Assembly: GCA_965227045.1 (NCBI GenBank)
Contig: OZ245718.1
Location: 1,240,001-1,304,000 of the forward strand
Length of the DNA stretch: 64,000 nt
Direction of reading: 5' to 3'
Source of the DNA: UBA10649 sp965227045
GTDB lineage: Bacteria > Actinomycetota > Actinomycetes > S36-B12
Below are positions 22,988 to 31,927 of the stretch, in pieces. The notes beneath the pieces were generated by a model. It ran no database searches and was not told the DNA's origin. It was given only the letters and a program-made list of their open reading frames with translations. The position numbers and the translations under genes are program-made. Every line of letters begins with the position of its first letter. The first letter of the stretch is position 1.

Positions 22988-23603
22988 CGCCGGCGTCGCC
23001 GAGGAACTCCTCCATCGTCGCGTGATCGGCAGACGCGATCCCTCGCGGACGCAGCACCTCGGAGACCGTACGCGCGAGGATCTTCAAGTCGAGGGCGAAC
23101 GACACGTGATCGACGTACCAAACGTCGAGGTCGAACTTCTCCTCCCAGGTCAGGGAGTTGCGACCGTTCACCTGAGTCCAGCCCGTCAGGCCCGGCCGCA
23201 CCTCATGTCGCCGCGACTGGCGGGCGTTGTAGCGAGGCAGGTAGATCGCCACCAGCGGTCGGGGACCGACGAGGCTCATGTCGCCGCGCACGACGTTGAA
23301 CAGTCCGGGAAGCTCGTCGAGGCTCAGGGCTCGAAGCCTGTTGCCGAACGAGGTGAGCCGCTCGGCGTCCGGGAGGGGCTGCCCGCTCGCGTCGCGGGCG
23401 TCGCGCAGCGTACGAAACTTCATCAGCCGAAAGGACGATCCGTTCAGGCCGCCGCGCTCCTGCACGAACAGCACCGGCTTGCCAAGCTTCCAGCGCACGC
23501 CCAGCGCCGTGCCCGCGAGTACCGGGGAGAGCACGACGATCGCCGCACCGGCACCGACGACGTCGACCACACGCTTGCCGCGCCTTCGATAGAAGCTGCT
23601 CAT
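22950..23603 (-). CDS. Initiating polyprenyl-phosphate sugar-1-phosphate transferase
   Basis: A 217-residue bacterial sugar transferase (PglC/WcaJ core). It moves sugar-1-phosphate from a nucleotide sugar to undecaprenyl phosphate, the committing step of glycan assembly. It has one re-entrant N-terminal helix (VVDVVGAGAAIVVLSPVLAG), then KFRTLRD, SLDELPGLFNVVRGDMSLVGPRP (the catalytic Asp-Glu pair in LDELP) and a RPGLTGWTQVNGRN block. It lacks the extra four-helix N-terminal domain of large WcaJ-type enzymes; interestingly that kind of domain is found on the epimerase at 20739. ATG 23603 overlaps the stop of the upstream glycosyltransferase by four bases. Confidence 0.9.
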   Translation of the reverse strand: MSSFYRRRGKRVVDVVGAGAAIVVLSPVLAGTALGVRWKLGKPVLFVQERGGLNGSSFRLMKFRTLRDARDASGQPLPDAERLTSFGNRLRALSLDELPGLFNVVRGDMSLVGPRPLVAIYLPRYNARQSRRHEVRPGLTGWTQVNGRNSLTWEEKFDLDVWYVDHVSFALDLKILARTVSEVLRPRGIASADHATMEEFLGDAGATPSDEPELPAP

Positions 23604-24748
23604 CGGCCCGTCCCCCTCGGCTGCATCCTGCTGCACGCATCCTCGAGGAACTCGATGAACTGTCTTTCGAGCACCCGTGCGTCGAAGTTGTCACGCGCCC
23701 AGTCGACGGCGCACTCACTCATCCGCGCGTGCGTCTGCGCACCGAGCATCTCGGACGCCGCGGCGGTCATGGCCTCAACGTCTCCGAACCTCACCAGTCG
23801 TCCACTCGACCCGTCGTCGATCGCATCGCGCACGCCGGTGACGTCCCAGGCAACGGTAGGCACCCCGCTCGCCGCCGCTTCGATCACGACGTTGGGCAGG
23901 CCTTCACGATGGCTGGGGAACACGAGAAGGCCCCAGCCGCGCATCACGGCCGCGAGTTCGGGCTGGTCGACCGGGCCAAGCCACTCGATGGCGGGGTCTG
24001 ATCGCAGCCGCGCGCTGATCGAGTCCGGGATCGGCTGCGCCTCGTCGACACCGCCTGCGATCTGCACGCGCAGTCCTGGAATCGACACTCGCAGTGCGGA
24101 GACCACGTCGAGCAGCTGAGCGATGCCCTTGTCGATGCTCAGCCGGCCTGCGAACCCGAGAACGGGAGCGCTCGGGTCGTACGTCCGCACAAGGTCGGGG
24201 TGGAACCTCGCGGTGTCCACGCCCTTGCTTCCGCCGCGACCCAGCACCGTGGGCGGACGACGCGTGATGTGTTCGGCGGCGAGCAGTCGAGCAAGGGATG
24301 GCGACACGGCGAGGGTGTCCGTCGCCGCACGAGCGGCAGCGCGGTCGCCGAGCTTCATCAGGCTTGCCCGTGGACCATCCTCGCTGTCCCAGCGAGCCCC
24401 GCGAATCTGGAACACCCGCACCGGCACCCGAGCCAGGCGGGCAGCCGTCATGCTGATCATTCCCGCCTTGGGAGTGCTGCCCACCACCACGATCGGACGG
24501 ATCGAACGGAAGAGACGGGCCATGCTCGTCGTGCTGATGATGTCGCGCGCGGGCGAGATCGTCCGACTCATCGGCAGTTGGTGCACCGCGTGCACCTCAC
24601 CATGCACCTCGTCGGACACCGGTCCAGGCGAGCACACGATGTGCACCTGCCAGCCGGCAGCGCGCAGGCCAGCAAGTTGCGGCTGCAGTAGCACGTTGAC
24701 GGTGAGCGGGCTCGTGACGGCAAGCACGAGACGACGAGGGCCGCTCAC
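23600..24748 (-). CDS. GT4-type glycosyltransferase
   Basis: A 382-residue GT-B glycosyltransferase. The N-terminal domain starts LVLAVTSPLTVNVLLQPQLA. The C-terminal donor domain has GFAGRLSIDKGIAQLLDVV (about 200-218) and the E-x7-E signature in SHREGLPNVVIEAAASGVP. The donor and acceptor cannot be read, but enzymes with this type of start commonly add the second sugar to the lipid-linked initiating sugar. It lies directly between the nucleotide-sugar dehydrogenase (one-base gap upstream) and the initiating transferase (4-base overlap), so these three form one unit for lipid-linked glycan assembly. GTG 24748 is the start. Confidence 0.88.
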   Translation of the reverse strand: MSGPRRLVLAVTSPLTVNVLLQPQLAGLRAAGWQVHIVCSPGPVSDEVHGEVHAVHQLPMSRTISPARDIISTTSMARLFRSIRPIVVVGSTPKAGMISMTAARLARVPVRVFQIRGARWDSEDGPRASLMKLGDRAAARAATDTLAVSPSLARLLAAEHITRRPPTVLGRGGSKGVDTARFHPDLVRTYDPSAPVLGFAGRLSIDKGIAQLLDVVSALRVSIPGLRVQIAGGVDEAQPIPDSISARLRSDPAIEWLGPVDQPELAAVMRGWGLLVFPSHREGLPNVVIEAAASGVPTVAWDVTGVRDAIDDGSSGRLVRFGDVEAMTAAASEMLGAQTHARMSECAVDWARDNFDARVLERQFIEFLEDACSRMQPRGTGR

Positions 24749-24749
24749 G

Positions 24750-26024
24750 TCACAGCCGTCCCGTCACGAGCTCCCTGGGCAGTACGGCTTTGACGTCGAA
24801 GATGACGCCATCGCCGACCGCGGTGCGCAGTGCGGGTCCCAGTTCCACGAAGTCGGCGTGCGCAACCGCGAGGACCGCTGCGTCGTAGCCGCCGGCCAGT
24901 GCCTGCTCGACCGAGATGAGATCCAGCCCGTAGAGGGCCTTCGCTTCGGTGGCCGACACGTGCGGATCGCAGACATCGACGGTCATGCCGAAGTCCTGCA
25001 GGGCGCGGACCACGCTCATGACTCCCGTATTGCGGAGGTCGGGGCAGTTCTCCTTGAAGGCAAGTCCCATGACGAGGCCACGCGAGCCCGCAGCCGCCAC
25101 GCCGGCGCGCGACATTTCCAAGACCACTCGCTCCGCGACGTGCGCGCCCATCGCATCGTTGATCCGGCGGCCGGCCAGGATCACCTCGGCCTCGTGGCCG
25201 ACGGCATGCGCCTTGTGGGTGAGGTAGTAGGGATCGACACCAATGCAATGCCCCCCGACGAGCCCTGGCGTGAAGCGCAGGAAGTTCCACTTCGTCCCCG
25301 CCGCGGCGAGGACATCCTCAGTGTCGATATCGAGCTTGCTGAAGAGCACCGCGAGTTCGTTGACGAGCGCGATGTTGACGTCGCGCTGCGTGTTCTCGAT
25401 GACCTTCGCCGCCTCGGCAACCCGGATCGACGGCGCTCGATGCGTGCCCGCCGTGATGATCTCGCGGTACAGGTCATCGACCTCTACCGCGGCCTCCTGG
25501 GTCGACCCGGAAGTCACCTTCACGATGTCCGCGAGGCGATGGCTGCGGTCGCCCGGGTTGATCCGCTCGGGGCTGTACCCGACAAAGAAGTCGGTATTGA
25601 AGGTCAGGCCCGAGCGAGCCTCGAGGATCGGGACGCAGACCTCCTCGGTGGCGCCGGGATAGACGGTCGACTCGTACACGACCAGGTCGCCAGCAGAGAG
25701 AACACCACCGATCAGTTCGGTCGCCGCGAGCAGCGGAGCCAGATCAGGTTCCTTTGCGTCATCGATCGGCGTCGGGACAGTGACGATGTAGGTGCCCGCT
25801 TCGGCAATATCGTCACCGTTAGCGGTGAAGGTCAGGTGCGTGGCCTGCTGGAGTTCGAGAACTGTCACTTCGAGCGTTCGATCGACACCCGACTTGAGCT
25901 CGCTGATCCGGACGGGATCGATGTCGAACCCGATTGTGGCCCGCACGCTGCCGAACGCGGTCGCGAGCGGCAGGCCGACATAGCCGATGCCGACTACTGC
26001 CACGGGCTTGCGAAATCGCACCAC
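24750..26024 (-). CDS. UDP-sugar 6-dehydrogenase (WbpA/TviB type)
   Basis: A 424-residue nucleotide-sugar dehydrogenase that oxidises C6 of a UDP-N-acetylhexosamine or UDP-hexose to a uronate with two NAD+. It has the NAD loop VGIGYVGLP (11-19), VTVPTPIDD, YSPERINPGDR and the catalytic Cys260 in GGHCIGVDPYYL, the pattern of the WbpA/TviB branch. FKENCPDLRNTG further on binds the nucleotide. GTG at 26024 (or the adjacent GTG 26021) is chosen because the NAD loop begins a few residues later. It is divergent from the membrane protein at 26097. The glycan therefore likely contains a uronic acid. Confidence 0.88.
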   Translation of the reverse strand: MVRFRKPVAVVGIGYVGLPLATAFGSVRATIGFDIDPVRISELKSGVDRTLEVTVLELQQATHLTFTANGDDIAEAGTYIVTVPTPIDDAKEPDLAPLLAATELIGGVLSAGDLVVYESTVYPGATEEVCVPILEARSGLTFNTDFFVGYSPERINPGDRSHRLADIVKVTSGSTQEAAVEVDDLYREIITAGTHRAPSIRVAEAAKVIENTQRDVNIALVNELAVLFSKLDIDTEDVLAAAGTKWNFLRFTPGLVGGHCIGVDPYYLTHKAHAVGHEAEVILAGRRINDAMGAHVAERVVLEMSRAGVAAAGSRGLVMGLAFKENCPDLRNTGVMSVVRALQDFGMTVDVCDPHVSATEAKALYGLDLISVEQALAGGYDAAVLAVAHADFVELGPALRTAVGDGVIFDVKAVLPRELVTGRL

Positions 26025-26096
26025 CCGGCAGACTTTAGCCGTCCGGTGCGCCCGCGTTCGATGACCTATCATCGGCATTCGAGAGGTAGGTGGGCG

Positions 26097-27410
26097 GTGC
26101 AAAGGGATCCGTCAGCGGCGCTGTTGGCCGTCATCCTCGTAATCTGCTTCTCATTCGCCGTCCTCATCTTCTTCGGCCGCGTTCACGGCATCGTTCTCAT
26201 CGCCTGCCTGGCCTTCGCGGCTCGCGCCATCCGCGGCGTCGACGTGCAACTGTCCGGATACGCCAGCGATGCAGCCGAGTACGACTACTTCGGTCAGGAA
26301 CTGGCGCGGTACTGGCAGCACATGGGACCGGATCCGGGGTCGTGGCTCGGCAAGGACGGCTTCCCGACGATGCTCGCGATCATCTACACGGTTCTCGGCC
26401 ATGCGCCCGAAGTCGGGTACTTGGTCAACGCACTCGCAGGTGGCTTAACCGTTCTCGTGGTGGCCGCAATCTGCTACCAGATGGGCTGGTACCCCGCGAT
26501 CAAACCGGCCGCGTGGATCGTCGCGCTCTGGCCGGTCGGCATCTTGTGGGGCGGCCTGCTGCTGCGCGAGGCGATCGTCGGCCTGCTCCTCGGCATCGGC
26601 CTGTGGGGCACTGTCCGCATCTACAAGCAGCATTACCTGTCGGGTGTTGTGGCAATCCTCGGTTCGGGACTGGTCATGGTGCCGATGCGCGGTGGACTGG
26701 CCTTCCTCATCATCATCGGCATGCCCGTGACCGCTGCCATTGCCGCGAACGTACGCGTGAAACTGAGCGTGCCGACGATCCTGTTCGGCATCGTCGCGGC
26801 CGGATTCACCTTCGTCGCACTGCAGTTGCTCGCTCAGTACTTCGACGGCAGTCGTTACTTCGAGTACCGCGCCGACGTGAGCCAGGAGCAGAACACCGGA
26901 AACTCCTCGTTCGCGCAGGCCGGACTCGGCTCCGGCGCGGTGGATCCGTCGATCACCGGGCATGCGATTCGATCACTGCTCACCGCATTCGGTCCGTTCC
27001 CGTGGCAGCTGACGAACCCTTCTCTGGCCCTCGCTGGCATCGACGCCTTCTTGTGGCTGGGCGTGTGGGCGCTGTGCATCATCGCGACGATGCGGCTCAA
27101 GGTGCGCGCAGAGGCGGTGCTGTTCATCCTCCCGACGGCGGCGCTGATCGTTTACCTCGCCGCGAACTCCAGCAACTTCGGACTCATCATCCGACTACGC
27201 GGCCTCGCGATCGTCCTCGTCGCTCCGCTCGCTGCACTGGGCTGGGTTATCTGGCGACAACGCCGAGCCGAGAAACGGGCGATGAAGGGATTGAAGGGTG
27301 TCGAGGCGCTGCCGCCGCGCGCCACTCTCCCCATGAGCGCTGGGCCGCACCCCGTAGTGGCGGACACCCGGAGCAAGCAGCCGGCAATCTTCGACGAGAT
27401 CCTGCGCTGA
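26097..27410 (+). CDS. Polytopic membrane protein, polysaccharide polymerase-like
   Basis: A 437-residue integral membrane protein with about ten hydrophobic helices (for example VILVICFSFAVLIFFG, LVNALAGGLTVLVVAAICY, FLIIIGMPVTAAIAANV, GLAIVLVAPLAALGWVIW). A periplasmic-facing loop contains DYFGQELARYWQHMGPDPGS, and the C-terminus is cytoplasmic and basic. The pattern recalls Wzy-like polymerases or GT-C membrane glycosyltransferases, but no signature is decisive. GTG 26097 is preceded by GAGAGGTAGG; an upstream ATG at 26061 is possible. Its stop overlaps the AsnB start by one base (TGATG). It is the only polymerase candidate in the locus, which favours that role. Confidence 0.6.
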   Translation: MQRDPSAALLAVILVICFSFAVLIFFGRVHGIVLIACLAFAARAIRGVDVQLSGYASDAAEYDYFGQELARYWQHMGPDPGSWLGKDGFPTMLAIIYTVLGHAPEVGYLVNALAGGLTVLVVAAICYQMGWYPAIKPAAWIVALWPVGILWGGLLLREAIVGLLLGIGLWGTVRIYKQHYLSGVVAILGSGLVMVPMRGGLAFLIIIGMPVTAAIAANVRVKLSVPTILFGIVAAGFTFVALQLLAQYFDGSRYFEYRADVSQEQNTGNSSFAQAGLGSGAVDPSITGHAIRSLLTAFGPFPWQLTNPSLALAGIDAFLWLGVWALCIIATMRLKVRAEAVLFILPTAALIVYLAANSSNFGLIIRLRGLAIVLVAPLAALGWVIWRQRRAEKRAMKGLKGVEALPPRATLPMSAGPHPVVADTRSKQPAIFDEILR

Positions 27411-29206
27411 TGTGCGGTCTGGTCTTCACGACTGTTCCGAACGTCTCGACAAGTTCGCCATGGCAACGCTGCGTGGATGTCATCGAATGCCGCGGGCCAG
27501 ATGACATCCGCGAGATCAGCACCAACCAGTACACCGCTGGCCATTCACGGCTGGCCATCATCGGGCTCGGTCCCGCGGGCCAGCAGCCGTACTCGGTCGA
27601 CCCCGATGCGGACGTGCTGCTGTTCAACGGCGAGATCTACAACTACCGCGAGGTCGGCGCACGCCTGGGGATCCAGGTCGAGTCGGACACGCAGGTGCTG
27701 TACCAGCTGCTCCGTGGCGGTCGAACCGAGATGCTCTCCGAGTTACGCGGGATGTTCGCGTTCGTCTACTGGCGACGTGATCCGCAGATCATTATCGCCG
27801 CTCGCGACTTCTTCGGGATCAAGCCGCTCTACGTGGCCGAGGGATCCGACGGATCGTTGTCCTTCGGCTCCGTGCCCGCCGCGCTTGCACCACTGCTGCC
27901 TCGACGGTCCGCGAGCCCCGAGGCCGTGGCCGGTTTCTTAGCGACTGGCTTCTTCCCATCCTCGACCTCGGCATTCGAGGGCATCGAGAAGTGCCCCGAG
28001 GGGATCGTCACCACCTGGCATCGCACCGGCGAGGGCTGGCGGCGGACGACCGACGCACTTCGCATCGAGGGCTGGCCGACGCTGCCGACTGCTGAGGCGG
28101 TCGACGACTCGGTCCGCGCGCACCTGGTCAGCGACGTGCCGGTCGGGGTCCTGCTCAGCGGCGGCATCGACTCGACTCTCATCGCGGCAAGCGCTGCAGA
28201 GCAGGTCGATGGCCTGCTCAGCTTCAGCCTGACGAACCCCGACAACCCATCGATTGACGAGGCGTCATACGCGCGGTGGAACGCGAAGATCATCGGCACC
28301 CGCCACACCGAGGTGCCGTTCGAGCCGGCGGTGTCGCTAGACATCATTCGCGACCTGGTCCGCTCCACCGGCGAGCCGTTCGGCGATGCCGCCTACATCC
28401 CGCTTAGCGTGCTGTGCGAGCGGGTGGCCGGTGAGCTGAAGGTCGTGCTCGCAGGCGAGGGCGCCGACGAGCTGTTCGGCGGCTATCGACGGTACGAGGT
28501 CGAGCGCCATCGCTACGCGGGTCTCACCGGAACACCGCTTCGCGCACTTAGCAGGGCTCGCAGGAGCCACGACGCATACCTGGATCGAGAGCCGTCGCAG
28601 CGTGTTCGGGCGTGGGCGCAGTGGGGCGAGAGGGACGACTACCTCGCGCACTCCTACCTGCTGTCATCGGAGTGGTCAGCCGTCGCGGCAGCACTGCCGT
28701 CCGCAGCACCCGGCGCGCTCGCGCGGCAGCAGCGCACCTGGGCGTCGCTTGGGGCGCTGCCGCAGTCACTAAACCTGCCCGACCACAAGGCCTACGACCT
28801 CACGCAGTGGCTGCCGAACGTCTTCCTGGAGAAGAGCGACCGCGCCTCGATGCTGAACAGCGTCGAGGTCCGCGTCCCCTACCTCGACCCCGTGGTCGCG
28901 CGAGCGTCGATGGCAGTCCGGCCCGAGGGCACCACGAAGGCCGCTCTGCGATCGGCGCTGCTGGCAAAACTGCCGGAGGTGCGGTTGCCACCTCGGAAGA
29001 TGGGGCTGAGCGTCGACGTCGCTGCGCTCATCTCCACCACAGGCCTGGACGACTACGTGAAGTTCATGCTCCACGACGCGGGCTCGGTATTGCGGACGAT
29101 GGACGTGGCGACATCGGACCTCCTCGAGCGCCGGGCTGCCCTCAACCCCACTCTGGCATTTCGGCTCGGGGTACTGGGCGTGTGGCAGGACCAGTGGCTG
29201 GCGTAG
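27410..29206 (+). CDS. Asparagine synthase (glutamine-hydrolysing), polysaccharide-locus type
   Basis: A 598-residue class II glutamine amidotransferase/asparagine synthetase. Unlike the lasso cyclase it keeps the catalytic Cys2 (MCGLV) and the glutamine-binding NGE (73-75). It has the ATP PP-loop SGGIDS (250-255), GEGADELFGGYRRYE and KSDRASM. AsnB homologues in surface-glycan loci are thought to amidate uronic acids or other sugar carboxylates; with a uronate-forming dehydrogenase next door that is the likely role, but plain asparagine synthesis cannot be excluded. ATG 27410 overlaps the membrane-protein stop, and its stop overlaps the next GTG by one base. Confidence 0.88.
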   Translation: MCGLVFTTVPNVSTSSPWQRCVDVIECRGPDDIREISTNQYTAGHSRLAIIGLGPAGQQPYSVDPDADVLLFNGEIYNYREVGARLGIQVESDTQVLYQLLRGGRTEMLSELRGMFAFVYWRRDPQIIIAARDFFGIKPLYVAEGSDGSLSFGSVPAALAPLLPRRSASPEAVAGFLATGFFPSSTSAFEGIEKCPEGIVTTWHRTGEGWRRTTDALRIEGWPTLPTAEAVDDSVRAHLVSDVPVGVLLSGGIDSTLIAASAAEQVDGLLSFSLTNPDNPSIDEASYARWNAKIIGTRHTEVPFEPAVSLDIIRDLVRSTGEPFGDAAYIPLSVLCERVAGELKVVLAGEGADELFGGYRRYEVERHRYAGLTGTPLRALSRARRSHDAYLDREPSQRVRAWAQWGERDDYLAHSYLLSSEWSAVAAALPSAAPGALARQQRTWASLGALPQSLNLPDHKAYDLTQWLPNVFLEKSDRASMLNSVEVRVPYLDPVVARASMAVRPEGTTKAALRSALLAKLPEVRLPPRKMGLSVDVAALISTTGLDDYVKFMLHDAGSVLRTMDVATSDLLERRAALNPTLAFRLGVLGVWQDQWLA

Positions 29207-30291
29207 TGGAGCCGATGCACGTCCTTGAGATCATCCACGGCCTCGAGCCCGGTGGTGCTGAGTCCGCGCTCATTCGCCGACTCCACTTCCAGCCCGATGG
29301 CGTCCAGACAACGGTCCTGTGCGCGACCGCGGTGCCCGTCGACGTCGAAGCCGGTCTCGCTGGGCTCGGGATACCCGTCGTGGAGCACACGTTGTCTGGC
29401 GGGGACTCTGCGTGGTTGCGAGCCTTCCTCACCGAGATTGAGCCTGATGTCATCGTGAGCCACTCCCCTCGCGAGACCATCAGCCTCCTTCGATGGAACA
29501 TCGGACGGCGCATCCCGCTCGTGGTCGTGGCGCACCACGGAGTCGTGTCGGATGACCCGCGGCTGCGCAGACTCAAGGAACTCGCCTTCCGCGCGCTGAA
29601 CCACCGGGCCGCGCTTCACATCGCGGTCTCGACGACGGCCGCGACCGGGGCGCAGTGCGCGGGCGCCCGTCGTACCGAACTGCACCCGCTCGGCGCAGAA
29701 CTTGACTCGCCCGCCGCGACCGTCTCGGTCTGGCCGCCCGCTACGCGACTGCGCCTCATGACGCTGAGTCGGCTGATCTGGTTCAAGAACATCACCGCGC
29801 TCGTCGAGGCGGTCGGTGTGACCGCCGAGTCGTTCAGAGCGGCCGGCGCGCATCTTGCGATCGTCGGGGCGGGGCCCATGCGCGAGGAGATCGTCGCCGC
29901 AATCGCCCGACTGCACCTCGACGACCTGGTGACCATGCACGACTACGTCCCCCACCCCGGCGGCCTGCTCTCCGAGGCCGACGTTCTCATCAGCTGCGCC
30001 ACCTCCGAGGGCGGGCCGCTCACGGTGTTCGAAGCGAGCCTGGCTGGCGCGCGCGTGCTCAGCACACCAACCGGTGTCGCGCCTGAGGTCGTCGGGACGG
30101 ATGCGGGATCGGTCCTCACCACCGGCCCGACGCCTCGCGAGCTCGCAGCCGGGCTCGCCCGAATCATCGAACTCGGCGCCGTGGGCCGCGAGGAACGGGC
30201 GGCCAGGGCGGACGCCGCCGCGAAGTGGTCAAGCGGCAGTCGTGCGCCGCGCTTCTACGAACTCGTGGGCTCTGCGCTACGCCCGCAGTGA
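29206..30291 (+). CDS. GT4-type glycosyltransferase
   Basis: A 361-residue GT-B glycosyltransferase. The N-terminus has HVLEIIHGLEPGGAESALIRR (about 5-25), the acceptor-domain opening of family 4. The donor domain has LMTLSRLIWFKNITALVEAV, a second loop VGAGPMREEI, and CATSEGGPLTVFEASLAGA with the E-x7-E pair. The linkage is unknown. GTG at 29206 overlaps the AsnB stop by one base; ATG 29215 is an alternative. It ends with a 15-base overlap against the convergent FkbM-type methyltransferase gene. It belongs to the polymerase-AsnB-glycosyltransferase run. Confidence 0.88.
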   Translation: MEPMHVLEIIHGLEPGGAESALIRRLHFQPDGVQTTVLCATAVPVDVEAGLAGLGIPVVEHTLSGGDSAWLRAFLTEIEPDVIVSHSPRETISLLRWNIGRRIPLVVVAHHGVVSDDPRLRRLKELAFRALNHRAALHIAVSTTAATGAQCAGARRTELHPLGAELDSPAATVSVWPPATRLRLMTLSRLIWFKNITALVEAVGVTAESFRAAGAHLAIVGAGPMREEIVAAIARLHLDDLVTMHDYVPHPGGLLSEADVLISCATSEGGPLTVFEASLAGARVLSTPTGVAPEVVGTDAGSVLTTGPTPRELAAGLARIIELGAVGREERAARADAAAKWSSGSRAPRFYELVGSALRPQ

Positions 30292-31089
30292 GCCATACAG
30301 GTAGTACTGCGAGTACGGGGCACCGTCGACCGCGGGATGGCGGCTGACGTCATAGCCGTTGTCGAGCAGCCACGCGCGAGTGGTGTCGAACGTCCGGTAC
30401 CAGTCCTCGTCGAGGAAGTCGTGGCAGCTCACGCAGATCTCGCGGATGACCAGTCCGGAACCGGTCAGGCCCTCGAAGAGCAGCCGCTCGGCCCCCTCGA
30501 TATTCACCTTCATGTAGTCAACCTCGCGCACGCCGACCTCGGCGAGCAGGCTCGGCAGGGTCCCGCCGCGCACGGTGATTCCGGACTCCGCCAGCCGGTT
30601 CGCTATTGCCGCGTCTCCGTCGCTGATGTGAACCGGTCCGTCCGCCGCCGCCACTGCCGCATCGATGACCGTGACGTTGTCCAGCGCGAGATGACGAACA
30701 GTGCGCTGAAGCAGTGCAGCTGACGGTGGATGCGCCTCGATCGAGATGACGCGGCCCCTCGCCCCGACCAGCCGCGAGAACTGCAGCGCCTCGGTGCCCA
30801 CTCCAGCGCCAACGTCGACGACCACGTCACCGGGCTTCGGTGTGTAGAGGAACATGAAGTACGGATACAAGTGCTCGGCCTCGTTGACGGGTCGCCGAAC
30901 CGGACGCTCGCAGAGGTAGGCGCCGCCGTCCCACTCGTGGAGCCACACGCCGTCGGACTTGCGCACCGTGCAACGGCGCCGCTCCGCCACTGATGCCAGC
31001 AGCGAGTAGCCGACTCCGACGACCCCGTCGACGACGCGTGAGTCGGACGACAGGATGCGATCGCGCACGTGGTGCAGCGTCTTACGCAC
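30277..31089 (-). CDS. FkbM-family methyltransferase
   Basis: A 270-residue SAM-dependent methyltransferase of the FkbM family, which O-methylates sugars or polyketides. It has the SAM loop VVVDVGAGVGTEALQFSR (about 88-105), VISIEAHPPSAALLQR, and the family block VDYMKVNIEGAERLLFEG (about 188-205). GTG at 31089 overlaps the stop of the second methyltransferase upstream by eight bases, so the two are probably translated together and may methylate different positions of the same glycan. The convergent glycosyltransferase overlaps its 3' end. Confidence 0.87.
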   Translation of the reverse strand: MRKTLHHVRDRILSSDSRVVDGVVGVGYSLLASVAERRRCTVRKSDGVWLHEWDGGAYLCERPVRRPVNEAEHLYPYFMFLYTPKPGDVVVDVGAGVGTEALQFSRLVGARGRVISIEAHPPSAALLQRTVRHLALDNVTVIDAAVAAADGPVHISDGDAAIANRLAESGITVRGGTLPSLLAEVGVREVDYMKVNIEGAERLLFEGLTGSGLVIREICVSCHDFLDEDWYRTFDTTRAWLLDNGYDVSRHPAVDGAPYSQYYLYGSLRA

Positions 31090-31927
31090 GCTTGCGTCCG
31101 ATCGCCATCCAGTAGGGGAACGTTTCGGGCACCTTCACGTCGACGAGGCCAGCGGCCGTCAACATGGCGGTTATCTGCGCGCGACTGAACCGCTTCTCCA
31201 GCCGGGTTCCGAAGCGATCACGCGCGTCGGTGCGCATCGAGTACAGGCTCATCGCGCGGTACGAGGACAACGGAAACCGCGAGACGTTCGCGCCAAGTCG
31301 CTCCAGAACCCCCGACAATCGGGCGAGCGGCCAGTAGACGAGGACCGCAATCACTTCGCAGACGCCATTCTTGATCGGTCGGGGCGAACGGCTCACGAGG
31401 CTGCGTCCCACCTCTGAGGTCCGCCACAGGGCCCGGAACCAGGTGGGCCGATTCTCGAACGAGTAGTACAGATAGACGTAGAAGAAGCCACCGGGCTTGA
31501 GCAGGCCAACGCAGTCATCGATCGCCGCCTGAGTATCGGGCACATGATGAAGCACCCCGAGCGAGTAGACGAAGTCCACCGACGCTGCGGGGATCGGCAT
31601 CTCGTCGACACTCGCCTGGATTACCTCGCAGTTGGAGTGCCGGCCGAGCTTGGCCCTCGCCACCTCGACCGCCTGGCTGCTCGCGTCCACGCAGATGAGC
31701 CGGCCCACCCGCGATGCGACGAAGTCCGCCCACCGTCCGCTGCCGCATCCCACGTCGACCCCGACGGAGTCCTCGGGCAGGTCCGCCCAGGGGAAGTGGG
31801 CGAAGTAGGACTCGAAGATCGGCTCAAGGTCGGTCTCGGCGACGGCTCCTTGGTCGAATCGGGCCCATTCGTCACCGAAGTCGTCAACGACCGCATCGTC
31901 GCGATTCACCGGCGCGGGACCTCCCAT
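31082..31927 (-). CDS. Class I SAM-dependent methyltransferase
   Basis: A 281-residue methyltransferase with a classical Rossmann core: motif I VGVDVGCGSGRWADFVA (about 55-71), VDASSQAVEVAR, and the Methyltransf_11 block FVYSLGVLHHVPDTQAAIDD (about 118-137). The C-terminal third has hydrophobic and basic stretches (IAVLVYWPLARLSGVLERL), perhaps membrane-associating. ATG 31927 overlaps the stop of the upstream glycosyltransferase (ATGA). The substrate is most likely a lipid-linked or nucleotide sugar of the locus, judged only by neighbourhood. Confidence 0.85.
   Translation of the reverse strand: MGGPAPVNRDDAVVDDFGDEWARFDQGAVAETDLEPIFESYFAHFPWADLPEDSVGVDVGCGSGRWADFVASRVGRLICVDASSQAVEVARAKLGRHSNCEVIQASVDEMPIPAASVDFVYSLGVLHHVPDTQAAIDDCVGLLKPGGFFYVYLYYSFENRPTWFRALWRTSEVGRSLVSRSPRPIKNGVCEVIAVLVYWPLARLSGVLERLGANVSRFPLSSYRAMSLYSMRTDARDRFGTRLEKRFSRAQITAMLTAAGLVDVKVPETFPYWMAIGRKRA

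Noticed and set aside
24123..26096. 1,095-codon plus-strand frame ending at 27410
   Set aside because: The first two thirds lie antisense to the glycosyltransferase and dehydrogenase and have no domain; only the last 437 codons (from 26097) form a credible protein.
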